DNA of 64,000 nucleotides from Bimastos eiseni (GCA_959347315.1 OY365811.1:32787406-32851405); one strand, 5' to 3'. Numbered from the stretch's first letter, positions 47,306 through 58,920 are shown. The notes: generated by a model not told the origin, from the sequence alone. Made by a program: numbers and translations.

Positions 47306-50300
47306 ATGGCAAGCTACCGTCCAGGTTATTTCGCTTCGATTTGGCAAAATATTAAAAAATCGATGGTTATATTTCGTACGAAAGATAAATTCATTGGGTC
47401 AGATCATCATGGAAATAGATATTTTGAAAGAGTGCATGGTGAGCGATATTGTACAATTTTAAGCTATGGGCCACTCTAAATAAACTCAAAACCAGAGAGA
47501 ACAAGTGTTCAAATTCTCAAGGAAGGATCCTTTTTGCTACCATTTTCTGAATTTTCACTGTTCAAAGGTAGTTATTGTTAGCAGACGTATCTTTAGGTAT
47601 ATTTATTTGCATTTAGAGTATTGCGATTGTCAGTTGGAGGTGGTAGTTGCAGTTTAATGACACTGTGTGGTAACAATGACCATTAGCGTCGCCCTCCTCC
47701 TTTATCCAGGCTTGGGACTGGCACTGACAGAGTACAACCAGTTGCAAATAAAGGCTACTTAAGTACTTATCTAAACGTCGACATCACGATGACTTTTTTC
47801 ACGCATATAAAATATGCGACAATAAAGTTCTGCAGTGCTCTGTTTCGACCCAGTCTGGGCCTTTTTTAGTTACCAGTTCCTTTGGTATCCAATCCAGGAT
47901 ACTAAATTTGAAGATTACTCAAGTTTGTGCTTTCAATGCTGTTTTCTTGATAAAACCTGTTTTCTTAGATCCATCTAAGGACATCAAAAGACAAAGAAGA
48001 GTTGAACCTCGAAATCCCGATCCTTGTGTAGTTCCAAAGGTACCGGTTGAATGGATGAGTAAGGACGACATTTTTATACTATTTAATTAATGGGGGTTGT
48101 TGGTAGTATAGTGGTTATTGTGCTGTACTGTCAAACGAGAGGTCGAGGTTCAAACCCAATAGGCAGAAATGTTGTCATGATTTTGCTATATTAAATGAGT
48201 ACACTGAACATACATTGTCAGTGGAAAGCTGAAATGGTGATAAAAAATTATAGTCGCTAGCGCTTCATACACATGGCTGCCTTAATGTTAGCTTAAGGAA
48301 CAACTCTTAATTTTTTTTTATATTATGCCACATTGCTAACAGTTCTTTGAGAAATTTAGTTTGACACCTTTGGCACATTGTGCGCATTGAATATTTCTTG
48401 GTTATCTTAAGTATAAATAAATTGTTTTAAAATGCTTGGTTGAAATACACATATGCCTTAGTTTCTGTAGTTTTATATTAAGTTATTGTTTTTATTTAGT
48501 TTTATTAGATTTACACTACGTGAGCTCTAAGATTGAAAACATGTATCACGTTATTTTTGTTAAAAGCTGTTTTAAGTATTGAGTATATTTAAATTATTTT
48601 AAAATGCTTGGTTGAAATACGCATATTCCTTTATTTTCAGCAGTTTTTATTTATTTTTAGTTTGTGAGCCTTAAGATTGAAAACATATATCATGTTATTC
48701 AAGATTTCCAGAGCAATGTTGAGCAGTGCATTGTAAGGGGCCATGTTGTAACTGATGGAGTGTAATGACAACTTTCGTTGGATAAAAATGCCATACATGT
48801 CTCCCATATTGATATTGATCCTACAGTAATATGCACTAGGTCCTTCGTCTATAAAGGCCTGAATATGTTATAATTGTAAAATTCATGAAACACCATTATA
48901 TCCTTGATGGTTTGATTAATAACCCTGAAATTTACTCCTGAACCATTCCTCCCTGGGGCAGTTCCATCTGGACATTTACCCCTTTGATCACTTGCTCAGT
49001 AAGTATGCAATCTACCATTGTCCTTGTTAATTGTCATCAATCCAACTTCTATCTAAGCAAGGAATGTTTTTCATCACTCCATATTCTATTTAAGCAGAAT
49101 GCTCTTCATCACTCCAGCTTCCATTTTTGACAGAATTCTTTTCATCAATGCAACTTTTATTTCGGGAGGAATTCTTTTCATCAATCCAGCATCTATTTAG
49201 GAAAGAATTCTTTGCATCAATTTAACTCCCATCTAAGGGAAATTTCTTTTCATCAATCCATTTACTGTTTAGGTGACAGCTTGTGGAATTGTCCAAATTC
49301 AAATGTCCTAGACCCATTACAAATTTCAGTGAATCATTTATTCTGTCATTTTGAAGTTTTATACCACCGAAATTTGTTTAACAGCGACTTGTAGAAAAGA
49401 ACTGTTGAGCTGTTTTGTAGTTCTTTAGTAGTTTTTGCTGCTCTATTTTTATAGCATGGTTGCAAGGACGAAGGGTTGAGCCACCAACAGAGGAAGTTAG
49501 TTTGTTTACGAGTATTTTTGTAATATACAATCTTGCGAGCATCTTTCAGTACAATAAAATGTGACTCAAAGTTGATAATTTTCCCATTGCAATTCTTTAA
49601 ATATTTTAAAACTCTAGTTTGTTAAGTGCAGGATAATGCGACTGTTTTAGACACATGATAGATTGCTGTTCTGTCTTATTTAACCATTTCGAGAGGCGAA
49701 TCAATGGAAGTGCAGATCTGTAGGTAAATGGCGTCCACAAATATTACCTGAGCCATCCCTTCCTTGTCCTTATTTTTTCACATTGGCATTACTCTCTCAT
49801 GTGGACATCAGCTTTCCAATGATATACCGGGGCCTTGGGTAGGCCACATGTTAAGCTTGCAGGGCTAACTGCTGTGGGGTTGGGTGCTTTCATACTGCAG
49901 CATTCAGGGAAGCGTTGATCTAACCAAAAACAAATTGTCTGAAGCTGACTGAAGTTAGTGTTTAATTTCAAGCTGTACTGGAACAAATATCACCATTCAC
50001 CACTGTCATCATCATCATCACTCTCTGGCTGTTGGGGAATGATTTGATATAGCGCCAGTAGATAAGCTGGTCTCCTTGATGCAACTTTGTGTGGTATTGA
50101 GAAATTTTGAAGAACTACATTACATTACATCAATTATATTTTCCCCTTTCCTTCTATGACTCTTGCCGACATCTTTACATTAATTGTCTTGGAAGTGACT
50201 GTGCATGCTGATGTTAAACAGAGACATTCGATTCTACATATTTGCTTCTCCCCTTGTCCGTATTTGGTAACATGTCCCTCTTCCTCTGCCAACGTTCTTA

Positions 50301-52079
50301 CAATACAATACAACTGTTATTTGATACAATACAATACAACTGTTATTTGATATCGCTCTTCATACAGTTTAGTTCAGAAGTGCACACATGCCTCGACGGC
50401 GCAACTGCAGTTGTAATGCAGAGCAATTGTGGGCGAAGGACTTGCTTACACAGTGATCCCTCGGACGAGGGCCGAACCCGCTCACTCGGCGTGTACTCAG
50501 CATTGCGGGCCGACCGCTCTAACCAATTGGCCACCGTCCCACCATCACAGCAAATGATTTACTGAAGTTTGTAATGGGCCAAGGACATTTGCCACTGGAC
50601 TCCTTTGACTTGACTGTATTTTAATTTTACTGGATGAACCGTTGACACATTTGGAACAATGCAGTTGTATTGCAGATAACAAAAGAAAATTGATTAATAT
50701 TTGTGGCAAGACTAAATAAAGTTTTCCTACTGTTCTAGGAAATTGGAAAAAATGAAGCTTACACTGCAAGAACACAGATGCGAGCGTCAGAAATAGCAAG
50801 GCAGCACAAGGTACTGTGCTTGATCAATTTTTATGTCACAATCAATGAGTTGTAGGACCAAGTACTGTCCACTTACTGATGGAATTTTTCCTTTACCGTT
50901 TAACCTAGTGCAAGAGTCTTAGATTTATATACAGCCGCGTAGCTGTTAAACAGCGAATAATCAACATGGTGTATGCAACACGATGCTTTATGATACAAAA
51001 TGAGTACAATTAAATTTAATTAAGACCTTTAGACTTACTTTATCTTTGTTCTTCTTTTATTCATTCCTTTATTTCACCTTTGACTCTACCTTGATTTTAC
51101 CTGTTCTATACATGTTTACAGAGGTCTAAGTTAACAAATGATGTGGCCAGGCACAACTTGTCTCGCAGCTAAATTGGCTCATCCAGGGTAATCTGTTGTG
51201 AGGAAGGCTGTAATGGAAGGTCGGATTATTGTGTTTGAGGAAGATATGCAGACATACAACAAGAGATGTCAAAGCATTTCTGATGGTGGACCCATGGCAA
51301 TATTTTCCAGCAAGGGGTTGAACCAAATGGGCATACAGGTCTGGGTGGGGTTTAATGAACCTCTCTCCAGAAAATTTTTGCTACTAAATCTTAAATTGTG
51401 CATTTTTATTAAACAAACAGTCTAAATTTTTATTTTCATTATCAAAAGCCTATCTAGAAGAGTGAGGACTTAGTATTAACTGGCTTTTTACGAGCACAGC
51501 AAGCTGGTGCATTTTTTCAAGTTATGTTGTCTTTAGGCAAGGCCCACAGTTTTGTGGATCGGACTTTTGGCATCTCTAAGTGAGATGGACGGATGGGCCG
51601 AAACAAACACAGAGGGGGAGAGAAATAGATGGAGATTTTGCAAGAGAGTGAATGAGTGACAGACATACATAAAGAGACAGACAGGCAGATATATATGTAT
51701 ATTATATATATTTGTCTAAATATATATATTTGTAGGTATATATTTCTATGTATATTTCTATGCATTTATATATAAATTGAGAGAAAGGGAACGAAACTGA
51801 CAGATCTCATTATCATTGTGATATGGGTTGCAATTACATGTTGAGGGAGGGGGAGGAATGGAGGGAGGAAGAGAAGGAATGGAAGGAGGGAGGAAGGGAA
51901 TATTAACAAATGGTTTTACATAATTCAAATGTTGGTGTTTTAATTAGATCAAAATTTTTTAGGCCGAAGACGATGAAAACAGAGAAGAAATTCTACATCA
52001 TCCACAGAAGAGTAAATACATTCTCAATTTATTTGGACCTTTTAGTATAAATTCTTTAATTGATTCAAAGAATTTATAA
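47306..52079 (+). CDS. NDUFAF2: Complex I assembly factor NDUFAF2 (B17.2L/mimitin)
   Basis: Five exons, 47306-47438, 47969-48058, 49455-49495, 50739-50810 and 51963-52079, join in phase (1, 1, 0, 0); 453 nt, 150 aa (human 169). Seen: MASYRPGYFASIWQNIKKS, then the family motif GSDHHGNRYFERV (VGTDQFGNKYY in human), RQRRVEPRNPDP, and the diagnostic PVEWMTWLQGRRVEPPTEE followed by EIGKNE, aligned with PTEWEAWIRRTRKTPPTMEE in human. Known role: a mitochondrial paralogue of NDUFA12 that binds a late complex I intermediate and is exchanged for NDUFA12. The third exon is only 41 bases. The C-terminal 20 or so residues after HHPQK are unlike the family; a GTAAAT donor inside this exon (52012) may lead to another final exon that was not found. 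Confidence 0.92.
48091..48165 (+). mobile_element. tRNA-Asp-like SINE head or tRNA pseudogene
   Basis: GTTGGTAGTATAGTGGTTAT fits the 5' half and A box of a tRNA-Asp/Glu. CTGTCAA could be an anticodon loop with GTC, and GAGGTTCAAACCC fits the T arm. The acceptor stem does not pair well, so a functional tRNA is unlikely. It lies in NDUFAF2 intron 2. Confidence 0.55.
48421..48700 (+). repeat. Diverged tandem duplication of about 150-170 bp
   Basis: TTTTAAAATGCTTGGTTGAA occurs at about 48424 and 48597. In both copies it is followed by a GTGAGC..TAAGATTGAAAACAT block, with a deletion in the second copy. It lies in NDUFAF2 intron 2. Confidence 0.75.
49035..49262 (+). repeat. 36-bp minisatellite, about 6.5 copies
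   Basis: CATCA(A/C)TCCA-type starts occur at 49035, 49072, 49107, 49143, 49179, 49215 and 49251, each followed by a CTATTTA and GAATTCTTTT-like sequence. Units are diverged. It lies in NDUFAF2 intron 2, ending about 190 bases before the 41-base exon. Confidence 0.85.
50301..50352 (+). repeat. 26-bp tandem duplication
   Basis: CAATACAATACAACTGTTAT and the following bases occur twice with a 26-base period, just before SINE copy 2. Confidence 0.85.
50373..50543 (-). mobile_element. tRNA-derived SINE, copy 2 (full head)
   Basis: Read on the minus strand: GGTGGCCAATTGGTTAGAGC (A box), GAGCGGGTTCGGCCCTCG (B box), then the tail blocks shared with 3354-3510 (GCAAGTCCTT, TTGCTCTGCA, GCGCCGTCGAGGC, TGTGCACTT). 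It lies in NDUFAF2 intron 3. Confidence 0.8.
51661..51776. repeat. AT-rich microsatellite (ATAT, GACA, TATATTTCT mix)
   Basis: Short GACA and TA runs with TATATTT repeats in NDUFAF2 intron 4; a purine-rich GGGAGGAA-type tract follows at 51843-51901. Confidence 0.7.
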
Positions 52080-53649
52080 AGCATCCCCTTCTGGATATCT
52101 ACTTTGAGGCTCTCCCATTTCAGGTCTGGCAATAGAGAAGAGTTTTCAAGTGTCCTTGATAGGTTCCGGTGATTTATTTATGTATGTATGTGTATTCTGG
52201 AGTATGCTGCTGGACACTGACACCTTTCAAAGTACCTCACTAAGAGGTACCTTACCAAACATGCTGTCCCTGATGGTGTTAGAGTTGACAAGAACAAATG
52301 TAAAGTGAAAAATCATGAATACTTTTCAGTGGATGAATGTCTTTCTCGTGATTGTAGGCAAGAAATTTCCCATATATTCTGAATACGAGATTACACCAGG
52401 CGACAAAGGAGACAATCGGTAGATGCCAAAACAAGGCTACTAGACTCTGAACCACCTGCTCCTTGTTTGATATTGTACATCATCATGATCAAATTCTAAT
52501 GTACAGCAGTCAGGAACTTGTACTATAATTTAATTTGGCTTTGAGCTCAACCATGAATTGTTGTACAAACTGAACTGTAATTGAGTAAATGCTTTTGTAT
52601 TTGGCTTCCAGCATGGGAAGATTGAAAAGTTTAATACTGGATCATAGTCTTTCTTAGTAATAATTTTTATATAAATATAGATATATCGTAATCCCAGCAT
52701 TTCTACAGCGCCCACAAAAGCCAAGTCACAGGAACCAGCTTATTCACAGGCGTGCTGACATATGCTTTTTTCTCAAGAAATGAAATCAATTTCATTTCTT
52801 GAATTGATTGAGTTAAGTTAGTTTTCACTGGGTATACTAAGGTGACATGTGTAGTGGATACAATACAACTAACACTTATATCGCGCCTTAATAAAACAGT
52901 CATACTTAAAGGCGCGTTACGGAAACAGTTAGGTGGATGCTATATTCTGATTGAAAATAGGTTTGAGCTCCATTTTGAAAGCACAGAGCATGCAACATTT
53001 TCTATTTCACAGCAAGCACATTTTCTGCTGTCAGTCAGTTTTCTGTGATCATCCACGTATTGGTAATACTTTTGTCTCAAAGATTCGTTTTAGTTTAACA
53101 AAACGGTGCACCAAAGCATAAGTGTTTTCCATTATACATGTAAGTCAGTATTCTACGATATTGAATAAACAAAAATACAATTTATATATATATATATATC
53201 TATGCTGACGGCCACCATTTTGCACTGGTCTGATATGAATTCCAGCACATGTAAATGTCGATGTGATTATCTTGATGGACGATTAGTGTTATGTGTGATT
53301 ATGAGTCCAGATTGTGATGTTTAACATCCCAGATAGATAAAACTTAGACCTTTTGTTTGCCTTGCTGCAACCAAAGTACGGAAGTTCATAAAATAGACCA
53401 CACGGGCACCAATAAATACGTGCAGCTGTTTTGATAAGTACTCAAACGTCGTAGACCTATGCACGCGAGGACCCGAGGTTCATTCAGACCAACATGATTA
53501 ATTTATGACACACAGACCTGTACCGCGTAGACCAGTTATCATCGGTTCTAGCTGTCGCAAACATTTTTCTATGGTACCTTTATGAGTTAACTTCATGCGC
53601 TACATAAATGTTCACATACATACGCACGTATATGAATAGATGTCTCTTG

Positions 53650-53726
<77 letters not shown>

Positions 53727-54600
53727 AGCGGCACTCATAGGTCAAGTGTAAAGCATCAGCCTATTCATGAACGCTGTGTCCGAACTGTAGTACGAAAGGC
53801 CTAAATATAGGTTACAGAGTCCTTGTTAGTGTGAAATATCAGAGAATTGTCTACGTACGAGTCTAAGTTCTTTTTTATCATTTTATTATTTTTTAAAGTT
53901 AAAATTCCTCGAGAATAAATTTCTTCTTCGCCCTATCTCTGGCCATCAAGTATTGGACAAAGTAATGTAATTTTGTTCAATCAATAAGTTAAAACCTTAA
54001 AATAGAGAGTTGTGAGCAGTCACTCAACCAAATTGAACAGGCGGTAGTACTTGACCGGCTCACAACTTAAGGAAGTTTTCTCCCTAATGGAGTTGAGTCA
54101 ATTCTTTGCCATAAATTGTTGAACATGGAGGAATGCAGTTTCATTTTTTTCTCAATGCGTAAATTCGCCAAATGGCAAAAAACCGTCTACGTATAATAAT
54201 AGTAATTATGACAGCTTGCTGTAATCATTCCGCGGTGGCAAATATGTCCCACGTGACATTGGTTGCATACACTTGCATTTACCTATAATTTTATGCATGA
54301 TTAAGCGGATTGGCCTACTTCCCTCACTGAATAGTGTAACGGAACGGGGCCTATTCGACAGTGACCAGGATGACGACTTGCAGCCCCGTCCGATATGGGG
54401 GTAGTTCGTGTTGCAGTCCGCTGAGTAAGGCTTCAGTGGTTTGCTGAAGACTAACCATTTAAGGTTTAAATGGCTCCTTTCTGGATGACGCTTGGAATAA
54501 GACACGCTTGTTCGATAATCTTTTAATGTACAACGGAAAACAATACTTCTGTAGCGCCGATTCGGAAACAGTCCGTATCTCACTCCCTCAATACGCCCTA
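52080..54600. other. Region without recognised genes after NDUFAF2
   Basis: AT-rich sequence with a possible repeat piece near 52855-52925 (CGCGCC and GGCGCG in inverse order). A 125-codon minus-strand frame at 54206-54583 has no recognisable motif and is not called. No clear NDUFAF2 polyadenylation site was identified. Confidence 0.4.
53651..53723. repeat. (AT)n microsatellite, about 36 uninterrupted units
   Basis: A pure AT/TA alternating run of about 73 bases. Confidence 0.95.
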
Positions 54601-54625
54601 CGTCGATAACTAACGAGTAATTGCA

Positions 54626-54684
54626 ACGCTACGTCAATGGCTGACGGCGACTACTATGCTACGTCAATGGCTGACGGCGACTAT
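54626..54684 (+). repeat. 30-bp tandem duplication
   Basis: GCTACGTCAATGGCTGACGG begins at 54628 and again at 54658. Start of a minisatellite cluster. Confidence 0.85.
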
Positions 54685-54790
54685 CGCAAATCTGCGACGA
54701 CTATATCCACGACGACTATCGCAAGCCACGACGACTATTCGTGCTTCCTAGGCGCCGAGACTGCAAGGCCGAAGCCGAATCTACAAGGCT

Positions 54791-54990
54791 CCCCGATGAC
54801 AATCTCCAGACGACGGCGACGACCACGATCCTACGACGACTCCCCGATGACGACGACGACGACGATCCAACGACGACTCTCCGATGACAATCTCCAGACG
54901 ACGGCGACGACCACGATCCTACGACGACTCCCCGATGACGACGACGACGACGATTCAACGACGACTCTCCGATGACGACTCTCTCTGATG
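54791..54990 (+). repeat. 88-bp minisatellite rich in CGA/GAC
   Basis: GATGACAATCTCCAGACGAC begins at 54795 and 54883, and a truncated third unit begins at 54971, an exact 88-base period. Within each unit there are GAC/ACG trinucleotide runs. The period is not a multiple of three and frames shift between units, so open frames here are judged non-coding. Confidence 0.85.
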
Positions 54991-55054
54991 ACACTCTCTC
55001 CGATGACACGACTCTCCCTCTGCTGACACGACTCTCTCCCTTTATACTAATTTG

Positions 55055-55330
55055 CCGTAGATAGTAGATGATACACAGTAGATAGGAGACAGTAGACAGT
55101 AGATACCACACAGTAGATAGGATACAGTAGATAGTAGATATCTACAGTAGATAGTAGATAGACTACAGTAGATAGTAAATAGTAGACAGTAGAGACTACA
55201 CAGTAGATAGGATACAGTAGATAGTAGATATCTACAGTAGATAGTAGATAGACTACAGTAGATAGGATACAGTAGATAGTAGATATCTACAGTAGATAGT
55301 AGATAGACTACAGCAGATAGTAGATAGGCG
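55055..55330 (+). repeat. 55-bp minisatellite built from AGTAGATA
   Basis: Units contain the perfect 12-base palindrome GTAGATATCTAC and the piece GATAGACTACAGTAGATAGG. TCTACAG starts at 55141, 55231 and 55286, giving periods of 90 (55 plus a 35-base insert) and 55. Long minus-strand open frames rich in Y, L, S and C are by-products of the repeat. Confidence 0.85.
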
Positions 55331-55759
55331 CGCACAGCAGGCAGATACCACAGAAGAAAGAACACAGTAGACAGGCGTACACAACAGGCATACACCACAG
55401 CAGGCCGACACCAGGCAGGCGTACCCCTGAACCGTTACAATAGTACCATCTTTGCATGATTATGACGGCATCGTCAACAACAAATGATCATTGTTGCATT
55501 GTTATTTATAATAAATTCCCATAAATTTCGCACGCGATAACAGTTGGTGCGTTATATTTCTCAGCGTTATATTTCTCAGTTTGGCAACAGGCTAACAGCT
55601 TGAAAATGTGACCTAATTTCAATTATAGACGACATTGTGTGCTGCAGAGATAGACACAAGAGCCCAGAGGGAAAATCGGTGACTTGCAACGTTTGTGGCG
55701 GTACGGTATATCCTTAACTTGTTAAGGCGCTCTAGAAATTGTCCATTTAATAACTGGAA

Positions 55760-55850
55760 AATGGTGGACAAGATGTTGGGGTGCAAGGCCCAATCGATCG
55801 AAGCTTGACCTCAATCTATGGGGCACCGGGTTCGACCGCCATTATCACAA
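55760..55850 (+). mobile_element. Possible tRNA-like SINE
   Basis: GCACCGGGTTCGACCGCC resembles a B box, preceded at suitable distance by a weak A-box-like GATGTTGGGGTGC. Next to the kinase A regulatory-subunit relic. Confidence 0.35.
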
Positions 55851-55925
55851 ACCACACGACCTCATTAATAATTATTGCTCGGCGTTATGTATCACGAATT
55901 GAGTGTCGATTATGTTCGAACCCGG

Positions 55926-56660
55926 TTAGAAGCTGCTCTTCTGGTAGGCCATCGTGTTTCTTTTCATGACGTCCAGGCACGGTCCGAACAGCCGTTCGAA
56001 GCACTCTCTCTCCAGGAGAGCCACCTTGATTCTTCCGACGGCGTAGACGCTGGCCGACCTCTCTCTGTTCTCGAGCAGGGCGTCTCTCCGAACTTGTCCG
56101 AAGTACATTGCACTCGTCGCCCTCGAAACGACCTTCTCCTCGCCCTGGTCGCAGATCGTTACCCGCACGTCACACCACTCGAGGAAGAACATGCCATCCG
56201 CTTGCCCGTCCACCTCTCGGATGATACACTGCCCGTCGTCGAAGGACCTCGACACAAGGGCGTCTGCCAGAGTCATCCACTCGTAACCGTTTAAGGACTG
56301 GAGCATCGGAACGCTCTGGAGCAGTCGCTCGTACATTTTGCGCTTCCGGAAGGCGTTGTGAAGGACGACCCGCCGGAAGGACATCCGGTCCATGGCTCAG
56401 AGGGTCCATTGGGTCACGCCACCACCGACGCTGCCCGAGGCATGTTGTACATAAGGGCAAGCTCACCGAAACTGCCACGACCGTCGAACTGGAGGACCTT
56501 CTGGCTCTGATCGCTTTCGCGACGGATGATCACGTCAAAGATACCGTTCTCGATGACGTAGAAGTTGTCGCCGTCGTCGCCCTGTCGGATCACGTGCTCG
56601 CCTGGCGCCACCTTGCGTTCGAACATGGCACCGATTACTTCCTTCATTAGGTCGCTGTCC
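55926..56660 (-). pseudogene. Protein kinase A regulatory subunit (type II-like), broken copy
   Basis: Minus strand. The first cAMP-binding domain is well kept: [32 protein letters not shown], and the phosphate-binding cassette [17 protein letters not shown] (56647-56414). The frame then meets TGA directly after ASVVA. The homologous continuation MDRMSFRR resumes in another frame at 56393, and that frame also has a stop just before it. The second cAMP domain is recognisable (KRKMYERLLQSVP, SASVYAVG, GPCLDVMKRN), but its cassette is degenerate: FGQVRRDALLENRERSAS in place of FGELAL....PRAAS. No intron is visible across both domains, unlike the intron-rich neighbours, so a processed or decayed copy is likely. 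Upstream, TTTCTGGACAG could be an acceptor, and the N-terminal docking region was not found. A sequencing error at the frame break cannot be excluded. Confidence 0.75.
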
Positions 56661-58560
56661 AGAAATGTGATGCAAAAATGAATAGATGAATTGTTAGACC
56701 ATAGATGGCGGAGATGGGAAACTAATCAACCAGCTAATAAGCAAATTAGATTTTATAAATCGTTTAGACAAGCTGCTAATTCTAATCTAACAGCTGCAAA
56801 TTTTCCAATTTTCAAAGTTTTCCAATTCTAAATCGTATTGATTGGGACATTTCAGTAGCTAATATTATTTCGAACTGATTGGCAATTAAAAACATCAATT
56901 GATCGACTTTCTGATCGATTTGATAAACAACCAATTCTCAAATTGTCAACGACTGGGTACAAGATTTTGCTAATTCTCATTCTAGTCAATTTGCGCATTT
57001 CAGTAACTAAATTATAATCGAGAAACAATTTAAGAAATCGGTTAATCGATTATCAAATGGACTGTTAAATGGACTAACTGAGTGGATAGTAGGCATATTT
57101 ATTAAGTAATATTCCAGTCAATTAACCGATTTACTTGCTGATTGATTATTATTATACACCGTGTCATAATTAATATAGCTTAAAGCTCTAGGAGTATGTC
57201 CTTGGAAGTGCCATTTTAGAAGTTCGGAGATGACGACTACGAAATGCAGACAGTGAGACACAGTAAATTTTAACCACCAAAACAATTAGTATATGTTTTT
57301 GAACGCCAGACTCTTCTTTCTGGCACATAAAATTATGGTCTGCGCCATTCAATCAACAATCCTCTACTTTTATTTGCATTTTACATTTATGTGCGTGGCC
57401 CCATGTTAAATAAACAATATGTAGCGAATGTTTGCGAAGTTGCTTGAAACCAATTGATGCGAACAAGCAATTTTATTCTTTATGCAGTAGGTATTTGCAA
57501 ATTAGCGAGGAATATAATTAAATGTGAGCAATTATTGCTCGCGGTGTTAGAGCGAAGCGTTCGTCTCTATAGTCTATGAGCCATAGTCCACGGACCATTA
57601 CTACTAGTCCTCCTATAGTTTCTCATTCTTTGTGACCGTCTGTATTTACAGACTGCAAACTACGATGTCTATTGACTCTATTTCAACATAGCTTCTTTTC
57701 GAAGATTAGGCCTATCGTCATTATTAAAGAATTGACTAACTTAACTTACTTACTTAAAATAGAGGCTAACAGATAATTCAGACTGCTTCCTAAAAATGAC
57801 AAACGTTGGCACTTTGCTAAAGGCAAATATGACGTTATGATTAGGCCTGCGTCATCGCATTATCTTCATTCCATGACTCAATTAATTTGTCAGTTGCAGC
57901 GCAGATCGCAAAGAACACGGACGTGTTCCGGCTATTCGTCGAATTTCTTACGTATTCTGCATGTGTTTCGATTGAATTTTCTTCGAGGGGTAGCAGCGGG
58001 TAAACTCAACTGATTACAAAACAACGATTTCTTATCGAATGTTTATAGATCGAGTTAGCCATCATTAGCTACAAACCTTGATTTTAACTGCCATTTATCG
58101 GCGAGTTTAAAAACTTCTGCGCCAAAAGAGCTGATGAGACTGGAGGCTAGATAGAGACGATGAGCAAATGTTGGCTTTAACCGAGTGTCAATGTCTATAA
58201 AGTGTGTAACTGAGAGTCACTATAGATAATCGAATATCAATTGTAGCTTGAAAAGTTCATGACATTGAACATATATTTTAGTGCTTAAAATACCAATAAG
58301 GAGTTAATTACGCAGTTCAATGTGACAATAATGCAACGTGTCAGTTGTCATTGTACCTGCGGTACAGCGGTTTGGTTAGGAACCCTGACCAGTTTACAAT
58401 TCCTGGCCACATGATCCTTTAGTTTGTCCTGGCATGTCTTGCTGGCCTCTGTGACTGGTCACGTGTTTTGAAGAACTAGTGCTAGCGTTTGATTGTATGG
58501 ACCTACTACTGTTCCTCCTAGGTATATTCTTTTTTTAAATTCTAACCATAACCCAAGTAT
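56661..58560. other. AT-rich region without recognised genes
   Basis: Repetitive AATTG/TCGAT-type words at about 56700-57130, then ordinary AT-rich sequence. Nothing protein-like on either strand. Confidence 0.45.
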
Positions 58561-58774
58561 TTCCACGCAGGCAGCGGTTATAAGCAGCCATGGCAAAAGA
58601 CAGGAACTTTGAGCTTCAGAATTCCAGACGATTGTGGCGCCAAGTATGCAAAAATAAGTCTGCGAGTTTTATCTATCCATCATATTTTTACAATGTTTGA
58701 TTTAATTAGCTCTAGGCCTACTCAATTGAGGAACCGTGTAGATATAGACAACATTAGCAGGTTTATACATTTCG

Positions 58775-58920
58775 CAGGTCAGAGAAGTCCGGCTGTTTTG
58801 GCACCGTCCAACCTGGCAGTGTCAGGCCAGAGAAGTCCGGCTACTTTAGCACCGTCCATCCTGGCAGCCTCAGGCCAGAGAACTCCGGCAGTTTTGGCAC
58901 CGTCCGTACTGGTAGAGGCG
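58775..58920 (+). repeat. 51-bp tandem repeat, about 2.8 copies
   Basis: Units starting (G)GTCAGAGAAGTCCGGC, GGCCAGAGAAGTCCGGCTAC and GGCCAGAGAACTCCGGCAG repeat every 51 bases. One frame reads a 17-residue repeat of the type SGQRSPAVLAPSNLAV, and a second frame is also open. An acceptor-like TTTCGCAG precedes the array. Coding status is unresolved. Confidence 0.8.

Noticed and set aside
54206..54583. 125-codon minus-strand frame
   Set aside because: No recognisable motif, no splice or promoter context, and next to repeat arrays. Not enough to call a gene.
54637..55398. Several long open frames on both strands (D/T/R-rich and Y/L/C-rich)
   Set aside because: They follow the 88-bp and 55-bp minisatellite units, change frame between units where the period is not a multiple of three, and lack any domain.
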